Origin: an uncultured Thermoguttaceae bacterium
GTDB taxonomy: Bacteria; Planctomycetota; Planctomycetia; Pirellulales; Thermoguttaceae
Direction of reading: 5' to 3'
NCBI GenBank assembly: GCA_934725735.1
Contig: CAKVCP010000146.1
Coordinates: forward strand, 1 to 5,017
DNA length: 5,017 bases
Shown: one piece after another, positions 1 to 5,017 of the stretch
How positions within the stretch are numbered: position 1 is the first letter of the stretch
Layout of the letters: each line of letters starts with the position of its first letter
Program-made: the position numbers and the translations under genes
The notes under the pieces: generated by a model
Database searches by the model: none
What the model was told of the DNA's origin: nothing
Seen by the model: the letters and a program-made list of their open reading frames with translations, nothing else

Positions 1-140
1 AGCGCTTCGACTTCGCGCTGCTTTTCACGACGGGAGTTTTCAAGCTCGACGAAACGATCAACGTCCGCGACGACGTTGCGATTTTTGCAGTTGAGTTTAA
101 CGGCTTCGACGTTTTCTAAAATGAATTTCCGGTCAAGCAT
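1..140 (-). CDS. serS: Seryl-tRNA synthetase, N-terminal part (runs off the left edge)
   Basis: SerRS charges tRNA-Ser with serine in the cytoplasm, using ATP. Only the first 46 codons are present. They read MLDRKFILENVEAVK, continue through a stretch containing DVDRFVELE, and end in the charged run SRREKQREVEA. This fits the start of the SerRS N-terminal tRNA-binding domain: a conserved MLD opening, a short helix, then the first helix of the long antiparallel coiled-coil arm that grips the tRNA-Ser variable arm. The catalytic class II domain lies outside the window. The ATG at 140 is chosen because SerRS proteins normally begin at this MLD, and an AGGA lies 9 nt upstream (150-153). An in-frame ATG at 236 would add 32 residues (see findings). 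Codon use (TTA, AAA, CTT, CGT) is more relaxed than in the upstream TPR gene. Identification rests on recognition of the N-terminus alone, so it is good but not certain. Confidence 0.85.
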   Translation of the reverse strand, partial: MLDRKFILENVEAVKLNCKNRNVVADVDRFVELENSRREKQREVEA

Positions 141-149
141 AGGGGAATG

Positions 150-153
150 TCCT
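150..153 (-). promoter_or_regulatory. Possible ribosome binding site of serS
   Basis: On the minus strand AGGA lies 9 nt before the ATG at 140. It is a short, modest Shine-Dalgarno, but its spacing supports the MLD start over the upstream in-frame ATG at 236. Confidence 0.5.
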
Positions 154-213
154 GTAACGATATCGAACGCGCTTGCAATTCTCTGGACGCGCTCTTGGCG
201 TGCTGCTGCGGCG

Positions 214-225
214 GCGTCATGACGC
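214..225. repeat. 12-bp perfect palindrome in the serS leader
   Basis: The sequence gcgtcatgacgc is a perfect palindrome with no spacer. It sits about 18 nt downstream of the serS -10 box, so it would lie just inside the transcript. It could be a repressor site or a weak RNA fold with almost no loop. No known operator is recognised, and chance is quite possible in this CG-rich sequence. Confidence 0.4.
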
Positions 226-242
226 GACGCTACCATCTTATT

Positions 243-270
243 ATTATATCAATTATGCGGATCTTGAAAA
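243..270 (-). promoter_or_regulatory. Sigma70-type promoter for serS
   Basis: On the minus strand a TTTTCA (265-270, four of six matches to the -35 consensus) is followed after 16 nt by a perfect TATAAT (243-248). The surroundings are clearly AT-rich within a GC-rich window, and the site lies in the 157-nt gap between the TPR gene stop and serS. Transcription would start near 236-238, giving a leader of about 95 nt before the ATG at 140. This makes serS independently transcribed from the genes upstream. The promoter is seen in sequence only, but it is the best match I found in the window. Confidence 0.7.
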
Positions 271-297
271 GACCGACGCGCGACCCATACGCGACCG

Positions 298-2865
298 CTA
301 CGGAGTCGTTTCTAACGCGCGTTCCCATCGTCGGCGACGATTCGGGTCGCTCGGATCGTCGCGCGTGAGCCAAAGCGTCTTGAGGAGCCTTGCGCATTGA
401 GCGCGTTCCCCGAGTTTAAGATACGTCATGAACGTCTCTTCCTTCGCGTCCCACCATTCTTTGGAGCCGGAGACGCGCGCGTCGGCGACGTCGCTCCAAT
501 AGGGCAAGGAGCGTCGCAGGGCGGTTTCGTCCTTCTGCGCGCTTAAAAGCCGCGCGATTCCAAGCGCGACTTCCGGATCTTTCGGACGTTCGCGCAGCGC
601 CGCCGCGAAAAGATTGAGGGATTCCTGGCCGCGATCAAGGAGCCGTAACGCGTTCGCGCGAAGGAGCGTCCCCTCGCGAGTCTTGAACTCCGCAGGACGC
701 GCGTTGAGCGTGTCGAGAACGAATTGAGCGAGTTTGGTTCGCGCGTCTCCCTGCGCTTTTTGCGCGAGGTCGAGCGCTCCTTGCAGGGTCGCGACGCTCG
801 CCGTCTCCGCCGCGTTCGACCCGCGCGTCAACTCTTCGACGCGCTCCGCGTCCCCGGACGAAATGGCGAGGGAAAGACGAAGCGCGTCGATCTGAGCGCG
901 ATCCTGCGCGTCGTCGGCGCGTTCGCTCTCCGCGTCCAGGAACGCTTTCGCGCTCTTCGAGAAGAGCGGGTCGGCGCACGCGCCTTCTTCGAGCGCGAGA
1001 GTGAAAAACGCCAGGAGCGTCCGCTTTTCGCCCTGCGTTTCCGCCGAGGGCGTCTGGTTGAGTCGACCGGCGAGCGCGGAGAGGCTCGGAGCGGACGGGG
1101 ATGGCGACGGCGACGGCGCGGGGGATATTTTGTCGAGAATGTGCGCGAGGGCGACTCCGAGCGCGTCGGGGGAAGGATCTGCGGCGAGGAGAGCGCGTTC
1201 GAGTTGAAGCGCGGCGTTGAGTTCCGCTTCGGGGGCGTCGGCGTCGACGCAGTCGAGCGCTTGTCGCGCGGCGTCGAAGTTCCCGGCGTCAATAGCGCGG
1301 TTCGCGAGTTTGACGGCGTAGGACGCGCGATCCGGCGCCGAGGGGAAGAGGGTCAGGTATTCGAATCGCAAGGGGAAGTCGTTCTTTCCGAGCTCTTCGA
1401 GCCGCTCGAGGGCGCCGAGGAAGAAGACGCGCGACGCCTCCTCCGCCGGGCGTTCTCGCGCGATTTCGAGGAAGCGACGGGAACAATCGTCGACGCGTTC
1501 GGGGGTTCGATCCGTCTCGAGCGCCTTGTTGGCGACCGCTGCGGCGACGCATCGCAGACGATACGCTTCGTCGGGGGCGGAGCCGAGCGCCGCGCTTTCC
1601 GCCGCGCGATCGTACGCGGCGATCGCGTCGTCGTACTTTTCTTCGCGGAAGAGATTCTGCGCGACCATCTCGAGAGTCGCCCAATCTTGCGCCTGGGCGC
1701 CCGCCTCGGCGGCGAACTGACCGCACAACGCGCGCAGAGGATTCGAGCGGAGCGCTTTCGTCGCGCGCTGCGCTTCTGCGGCGAGCGTTTCCTTATCGAA
1801 CGCGGCGGTTCCGAGTTCTTTTTCGTCTTTCGTCGGGGCGTCGGGAACTCCGCGCCAGCACAGGGACGCTCTGACGAAGAGGAGCTCGTCGTAGACGTTG
1901 TAAAAAAAAGCGTCCCAACGTTTCAGGTCTTTGACGAAGGGTTCGTCGAGAAGATCGACGTCTTTTGACGCTTGGCGAACGGCGTCGTCGCGTTTTCCTT
2001 CCGCTTCGAGGAGGAGCGCTTCTTGAGAGACGAGGGCGACCGCGATTTCGCGCGGCGCGTCGGGAGTCTCTTTGAGCGCCTGAAGGGCTTGCGCGACGCG
2101 TTTCGACGCGAGTTCGCAATCCCCCGATTCGCGCGCGATCTCGATCAAGAGGGGCTGACAGAAGAACCAAAATTCGTCGCGCGGGCTCTCCGACGCCTTT
2201 TCTAACGCCGCGACGAATTTCTCGGCGGTCGCGAGGCGATTCGTCACGACGGGGTAGGCGAGGGTTCCTTTGACGAGCCAGTAGAGGTAGGGTCGCGCGT
2301 CGCGTTTGGGGAGCGCGCGGGCTATGTCTTTTGAGAGGGTGATCGCGCGTTCGAGAGAAGGGGAACGCTCCGCGTCGAGGAGTTCGAGAGTTCCGACTTC
2401 GTAGAGGGTTTTGACGAGGGCGAGCGCGTAATTTCGGGCGTCTTCCGAGAGGGAGGGGGGATCGCGAAAGAAATCGCTTTCACTCTTCTCAGCGACGCGT
2501 CGAATCGCGTCGACGCGTTCCGCGAGCGCGGCGCGACCTTGCGCGGCGGCGACGTCGGCGCTCTGAAGCGCGGCGCGAAGCGCGAGGGTTCCGTATCGAA
2601 GGCGTTCCGCGTCGGTAGCGCGGGGATCCTCCGCGAGAGCGTCGCGCGCTTCGTCAAGTTTGCGTTCGGCGAGGGAATACGCGCCGCGTGAAAGGAGCTC
2701 TTCCGCGACGTCGAGAGCGAGTCGCGTCGGCGACGTCGAAAAGGCGCTCCACTGGACGCGCGGCGCCGAGTCGTCGGCGATTCCCGACCGCGCGCAAAGG
2801 AGCGTCGACGCGGCAAAAAGCGCGGCAAAAATGAGGGATGAACGCAAGACGCGGCGGCGAATCAT
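298..2865 (-). CDS. Large exported TPR-repeat protein, downstream partner of ExbD
   Basis: This is an 855-residue protein of unknown exact role. Residues 1-30 look like a Sec signal peptide: RRR at 3-5, a hydrophobic core at about 9-24, and probable cleavage after GIA (28-30) before DDS. The mature protein should therefore act outside the cytoplasm. Most of the rest is Ala/Glu/Arg/Leu-rich helix pairs of tetratricopeptide type, clearest at about 402-435 (NLFREEKYDDAIAAYDRAA) and about 734-767 (LRALLxx-like spacing ending in RERPKDPEVALGIARLL), with weaker units near 49-80 and 520-570. A Pro-Ser linker at 581-594 splits the repeats into two blocks. TPR arrays are protein-binding scaffolds; no catalytic motif is visible. 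The ATG at 2865 has AAGGAA 8 nt upstream and lies 41 nt after exbD, so the two are probably cotranscribed. A function with ExbD in the cell envelope is inferred from this linkage only. Codon use is strongly biased to GCG, CGC and TCG. Confidence 0.85.
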   Translation of the reverse strand: MIRRRVLRSSLIFAALFAASTLLCARSGIADDSAPRVQWSAFSTSPTRLALDVAEELLSRGAYSLAERKLDEARDALAEDPRATDAERLRYGTLALRAALQSADVAAAQGRAALAERVDAIRRVAEKSESDFFRDPPSLSEDARNYALALVKTLYEVGTLELLDAERSPSLERAITLSKDIARALPKRDARPYLYWLVKGTLAYPVVTNRLATAEKFVAALEKASESPRDEFWFFCQPLLIEIARESGDCELASKRVAQALQALKETPDAPREIAVALVSQEALLLEAEGKRDDAVRQASKDVDLLDEPFVKDLKRWDAFFYNVYDELLFVRASLCWRGVPDAPTKDEKELGTAAFDKETLAAEAQRATKALRSNPLRALCGQFAAEAGAQAQDWATLEMVAQNLFREEKYDDAIAAYDRAAESAALGSAPDEAYRLRCVAAAVANKALETDRTPERVDDCSRRFLEIARERPAEEASRVFFLGALERLEELGKNDFPLRFEYLTLFPSAPDRASYAVKLANRAIDAGNFDAARQALDCVDADAPEAELNAALQLERALLAADPSPDALGVALAHILDKISPAPSPSPSPSAPSLSALAGRLNQTPSAETQGEKRTLLAFFTLALEEGACADPLFSKSAKAFLDAESERADDAQDRAQIDALRLSLAISSGDAERVEELTRGSNAAETASVATLQGALDLAQKAQGDARTKLAQFVLDTLNARPAEFKTREGTLLRANALRLLDRGQESLNLFAAALRERPKDPEVALGIARLLSAQKDETALRRSLPYWSDVADARVSGSKEWWDAKEETFMTYLKLGERAQCARLLKTLWLTRDDPSDPNRRRRWERALETTP
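1084..1125 (-). repeat. Pro-Ser low-complexity linker within the TPR protein
   Basis: Codons 581-594 encode SPAPSPSPSPSAPS, built largely of alternating CCG and TCG-type codons. Such stretches usually form flexible, extended linkers in exported proteins. It separates the N-terminal helical block (about 31-580) from the C-terminal block (about 595-855). The short repeated unit could vary in copy number between strains. Confidence 0.75.
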
Positions 2866-2873
2866 TCGCGCGA

Positions 2874-2879
2874 TTCCTT
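2874..2879 (-). promoter_or_regulatory. Ribosome binding site of the TPR gene
   Basis: AAGGAA on the minus strand ends 8 nt before the ATG at 2865. It fixes this start, which also gives a complete signal peptide. Confidence 0.65.
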
Positions 2880-2906
2880 CGAAAAAGGGGTGAACGGGAC
2901 GGACGG

Positions 2907-3362
2907 TTACAACGCTAACGACGACGGCGAGGCGGTGAAGCTGATCTTGCCGAGCCCGACGCGCCTCGACGCGTCGTAGACGTCGAGGACGCTTTCGATC
3001 GGGACGCTCTTGTCCGGGTTGAGAACGACGGGGGAATTCGGATCGATTTTGCGCAGCGCGTCGAGGGTTTCTTCGACTTCGCCAAGGGACGCGTACTCTT
3101 TGCCGTCAATCGCGTATTGAACCCCCGACGACGGATCGACGCTGATCTGGACGACGATATCTTCGAGGTCGCGTTCTTCCTGGGGGCGTTGGCGTTCTTG
3201 AGCGATTCCCTGACCGGCGAGGTTTGTGGGAAGATTCTTTTCGGGCTCGTCGAAGCTGGAGGTGCACACGAAGAAGATGAGGAGCAGGAAGATGACGTCG
3301 ATCATCGACGTCAAATTCAATTCAATCGGCGGATTTCCTTCGCGAAGTTTTTTTAGTTTCAT
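2907..3362 (-). CDS. exbD: ExbD/TolR-family biopolymer transport protein
   Basis: ExbD/TolR proteins work with an ExbB/TolQ proton channel in the inner membrane, passing proton-motive force to envelope partners. The 151-residue product has the family layout: a basic cytoplasmic tail (MKLKKLREGN), the conserved entry LNLTSMIDVIFLLLIFFV with Asp22 as the expected proton-carrying residue, one membrane helix at about 20-36, a linker with NLP-like LPTNL (44-48), and a periplasmic domain at about 69-146 ending in the typical VYDASRRVGLGKISF. The length is normal for the family. The ATG at 3362 is preferred. A TTG at 3407 would add 15 residues, but the family begins near MKLKK. Neither start has a clear Shine-Dalgarno. 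No exbB is adjacent: upstream is a MATE gene (90-nt gap), and downstream after 41 nt is the exported TPR protein. TolR or a planctomycete-specific variant is equally possible as a name. Confidence 0.9.
   Translation of the reverse strand: MKLKKLREGNPPIELNLTSMIDVIFLLLIFFVCTSSFDEPEKNLPTNLAGQGIAQERQRPQEERDLEDIVVQISVDPSSGVQYAIDGKEYASLGEVEETLDALRKIDPNSPVVLNPDKSVPIESVLDVYDASRRVGLGKISFTASPSSLAL
3293..3313. repeat. 21-nt perfect inverted repeat inside exbD
   Basis: Arms tgacgtcgat (3293-3302) and atcgacgtca (3304-3313) are perfect reverse complements around a single base. The site falls within the codons for T-S-M-I-D-V of the ExbD membrane helix, including the conserved Asp22. It may simply result from GAC/GTC/TCG codon preference, but it is the longest perfect palindrome I noticed in the window. 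Confidence 0.6.
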
Positions 3363-3383
3363 GGGGATGCGTCGCGGTGGATC

Positions 3384-3414
3384 AATAAAAGAAGCGCCGC
3401 CGCGCAAAGGGCGC
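3384..3414 (-). terminator. Weak candidate terminator after the MATE gene
   Basis: On the minus strand GCGCC (3410-3414) can pair with GGCGC (3394-3398) across an 11-nt loop, and TTCTTTTATT follows directly (3384-3393). A competing 5-bp stem CGCGC/GCGCG exists at 3401-3415. The stem is short and the T-run interrupted, so this is only a possibility. If real, it would separate the transporter genes from exbD, yet no clear promoter fits between it and the exbD ATG at 3362. Confidence 0.25.
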
Positions 3415-3452
3415 GACGACGCGGGTCATTTTGCCGGAAAAGCGCGTCGGCG

Positions 3453-4889
3453 TCAAGACGTCGCGACCGCGTCGCGTCGAGGTTCCGATTCGAGGAGGCG
3501 GCTCTTCTTCCACCCGCCGCGAAGAACGCGCGCCGTAAAGACGACCGCGTTCGTCGTCGAGTACCCGCACATACAGATCCACAGCCAGAGGTACCCGAAG
3601 GACCAGACGTACGTTCCCAGCACGAGCGCGACAAGAGAGAGCCCCGAGATCGTAAACGTCGCGATCATAATGAAACGCACGTCCCCCGCTCCGCGCAGCG
3701 CCGCCGCCAAAATGGCGTTGATCGTCTCGAAGAAAAGGCTGATCGAAATGAAACGAATCGAATAGACCGTGATCGCGCGGATCTTCTCAAATTCATCCGG
3801 ATTATTCCGCGCGTATACGTCGAGTATTTCGTTCGGGATCGCGACGAAGGAGACGACAAAGACGCTCGTGAACGCAAGCGAAAGGGTCAACGCCGACTGA
3901 ATCGCTCGCGACGCAAGGTCGAAACGCCCCGCGCCGACCTGGTTCCCCACAAGGGTCGTCGTCGCGATTCCAAGCCCCGCCATCGGATAGAAGACGAGCG
4001 CGTCGAGGTTGTACGCGATCCCCGCCGCCGCTGCGGGACCGTCCCCGTAACGACTCATGAAGAGGACGACGAAGGTGTAGCACGCGTTTTCCGCGAAGCA
4101 TTGAATCGCGCCCATCCCGCCGAAGCGTACGAGGCGTCCCATCTCGCGGAGTCGAAGCGCGTACCGTTCGCGCAGACCGCAGCGCCACGTCTTGTCGCGG
4201 TGAAGCGCGAGGAAAATGTAGACGAAGAACTTGACCCAGAGCGCCAGCGCCGACGCAATCGCCGCGCCTTTCACGCCCCAACGCATATGCCCGTTGATCC
4301 CAAAGATGAAGAGAGGATCGAGCGCCGTGTTGAGAAGAATTGCCAGAAGGCCGATCCACATGACGGTTTTCGTATCCTTCCGCCCGCAAAAATATGCGGT
4401 AAGAGGTTCGTGCGCGATCGCGGCGCTCGCGCCTAGCGACGTGTAAAACCAGTAGTCTCTGGAGACGAGCGCAAGTTCGGTTTGCGTCCCCAAAAGTTGC
4501 AAGAAAGGGGCGACGAGGGGCGTCGCCGCGACGAAAAGGAGCCCCGCCGCGAGACCGAAATAGACGCCTTGCCAGACGTTTTCACCGATCTTTTCGTATT
4601 GCTTCGCCCCGTTGTATTGCGAGACGAAGGAGTTCGTAAACGAGGAGATCGCCGTCGGAAAGGTCGTGAGAAGCCACATGAGCATACCCGCCTGGAACGC
4701 GGCGGACATCGCGCGTTGATCGTACCATGTGAGGAAGAGACGGTCGGCGAAGTGCATGAGCGCGAAGGTCGTCGACGAAACGACGATCGGAAGTCCCACG
4801 CGAAAGACTTCAAAGCCGCCGCAAGGACGCTTAAACCATTCGTTAATCGAACTGATCGAAATCTTCTCGACGTTGAAACGCTTCACCAT
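3453..4889 (-). CDS. MATE-family multidrug/metabolite efflux transporter
   Basis: MATE transporters export drugs or metabolites across the inner membrane in exchange for H+ or Na+. The 478-residue product has the usual length and about twelve hydrophobic segments in two related halves. N-half marks: FADRLFL with Asp49 in helix 1 (the position of the cation-coupling Asp in NorM-type proteins, by analogy), CGRKDTKTVM (168-177), the LDPLFIFG signature (190-197) and WGVKGAAIASA (204-214). C-half marks: LGIATTTLVGNQVGAGR (306-322) and ALRGAGDVRFIM (397-408). The first 20 or so residues are a cytoplasmic tail and the last 20 are charged. The start at 4889 has a near-ideal AAGGAGGA 5 nt upstream. 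The gene follows another MATE gene by 18 nt and was probably formed by tandem duplication. Substrate and coupling ion cannot be told from sequence. Confidence 0.93.
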   Translation of the reverse strand: MVKRFNVEKISISSINEWFKRPCGGFEVFRVGLPIVVSSTTFALMHFADRLFLTWYDQRAMSAAFQAGMLMWLLTTFPTAISSFTNSFVSQYNGAKQYEKIGENVWQGVYFGLAAGLLFVAATPLVAPFLQLLGTQTELALVSRDYWFYTSLGASAAIAHEPLTAYFCGRKDTKTVMWIGLLAILLNTALDPLFIFGINGHMRWGVKGAAIASALALWVKFFVYIFLALHRDKTWRCGLRERYALRLREMGRLVRFGGMGAIQCFAENACYTFVVLFMSRYGDGPAAAAGIAYNLDALVFYPMAGLGIATTTLVGNQVGAGRFDLASRAIQSALTLSLAFTSVFVVSFVAIPNEILDVYARNNPDEFEKIRAITVYSIRFISISLFFETINAILAAALRGAGDVRFIMIATFTISGLSLVALVLGTYVWSFGYLWLWICMCGYSTTNAVVFTARVLRGGWKKSRLLESEPRRDAVATS

Positions 4890-4894
4890 TTTTG

Positions 4895-4902
4895 TCCTCC
4901 TT
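4895..4902 (-). promoter_or_regulatory. Strong ribosome binding site of the complete MATE gene
   Basis: AAGGAGGA on the minus strand, 5 nt before the ATG at 4889, is the best Shine-Dalgarno in the window. It lies in the 18-nt gap after the stop of the preceding MATE gene, so the pair is suited to translation from one transcript. Confidence 0.85.
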
Positions 4903-4907
4903 TCTTC

Positions 4908-5017
4908 TCAATTTGTCGACGCCGCCGATTCTTCTATCAAACGGTGTTTCTTCCAGCCGCCCTGGAAAAAACGGATGAGGAACGTGTTCGCGTTGAGCGT
5001 GACGTACCCCCCCATGC
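4908..5017 (-). CDS. Second MATE transporter, C-terminal end only (enters from the right edge)
   Basis: Reading the minus strand in from the edge (two bases of a split codon, then 35 codons and TGA at 4908-4910) gives a peptide that begins MGGYVTLNANTF and contains FFQGGWKKHRLIEE. Aligned without gaps to residues 440-469 of the neighbouring MATE protein, 16 of 30 positions are identical, including GY, N-A, the GGWKK motif and RL-E. This matches the end of the last membrane helix plus the basic cytoplasmic tail. The rest of the gene lies outside the window. The ATG near the edge is internal and not the start. The call depends entirely on similarity to the neighbour, and the shared GGWKK tail makes it fairly firm. 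Confidence 0.8.
   Translation of the reverse strand, partial: MGGYVTLNANTFLIRFFQGGWKKHRLIEESAASTN

Noticed and set aside
141..242. T-box or other tRNA-sensing riboswitch in the serS leader
   Set aside because: The leader is only about 95 nt, with no T-box core sequence or terminator/antiterminator pair. Such elements are mainly found in Firmicutes and relatives.
265..297. Rho-independent terminator after the TPR gene
   Set aside because: The region has direct repeats of GGTCGCG and a short TCTTTTC run, but no complementary arm to make a stem. The T-run is better read as the -35 region of the serS promoter.
724..1968. Long open frame on the plus strand (414 codons) opposite the TPR gene
   Set aside because: Its product is a Arg/Glu/Phe/Gly-rich string with no recognisable fold or motif. 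It is explained by the opposite gene's bias for GCG/CGC/TCG codons and scarcity of codons that give stops on the other strand. The minus-strand frame has a signal peptide, TPR units and a ribosome site.
2790..2865. Lipoprotein signal in the TPR protein (Cys24 after STLL)
   Set aside because: The residue before Cys24 is Leu, where a lipobox needs Gly, Ala or Ser. Ordinary signal peptidase I cleavage after Ala30 fits better.
3226..3765. Plus-strand open frame spanning the exbD and MATE ends
   Set aside because: It crosses two clear minus-strand genes and their gap, has a low-complexity basic product, and lacks a recognisable motif.
5004..5010. Run of seven C at the right edge as a phase-variation tract in the second MATE gene
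   Set aside because: It encodes Gly-Gly in frame with the conserved MATE tail. A single run of seven is weak evidence for switching without strain comparison.

Overview
The window is a GC-rich (about 60% by eye) piece of a bacterial chromosome. All five genes that can be supported lie on the minus strand, so transcription runs right to left. The likely source is a planctomycete or a relative. This rests on the seryl-tRNA synthetase N-terminus (MLDRKFILENVEAVK...) and on a short ExbD/TolR protein directly followed by a large exported TPR protein, an arrangement I associate with that phylum. It is an inference from remembered family patterns and has not been tested by a search.

Layout in transcription order: (1) 5017-4908, the last 35 codons of a MATE-family transporter that enters from the right edge. 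(2) 4889-3453, a complete 478-residue MATE transporter that starts 18 nt after the first and has a strong Shine-Dalgarno. The two C-terminal ends match at 16 of 30 ungapped positions, so this is a tandem paralogous pair. (3) 3362-2907, a 151-residue ExbD/TolR-type energy-transduction protein. (4) 2865-298, an 855-residue exported protein made of TPR-like helical repeats, starting 41 nt after exbD. (5) 140-1, the first 46 codons of serS, preceded by its own convincing sigma70-type promoter at 243-270.

Functionally there are three modules: a pair of membrane exporters, an envelope energy-coupling/TPR pair, and a housekeeping tRNA synthetase. ExbD has no ExbB beside it, and the gene before it is the MATE transporter. 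If this ExbD is proton-driven, it must borrow an ExbB/TolQ from elsewhere. Its TPR neighbour is the obvious candidate periplasmic partner.

No mobile element, CRISPR array, rRNA or tRNA is visible. The plus strand carries long open frames, but these look like mirror images of the codon bias of the minus-strand genes. I do not see a clearly new biological system. The points most worth a second look are the ExbD-TPR pair without ExbB, the tandem MATE pair, and a serS promoter placed exactly right for a leaderless, N-terminally extended second start.
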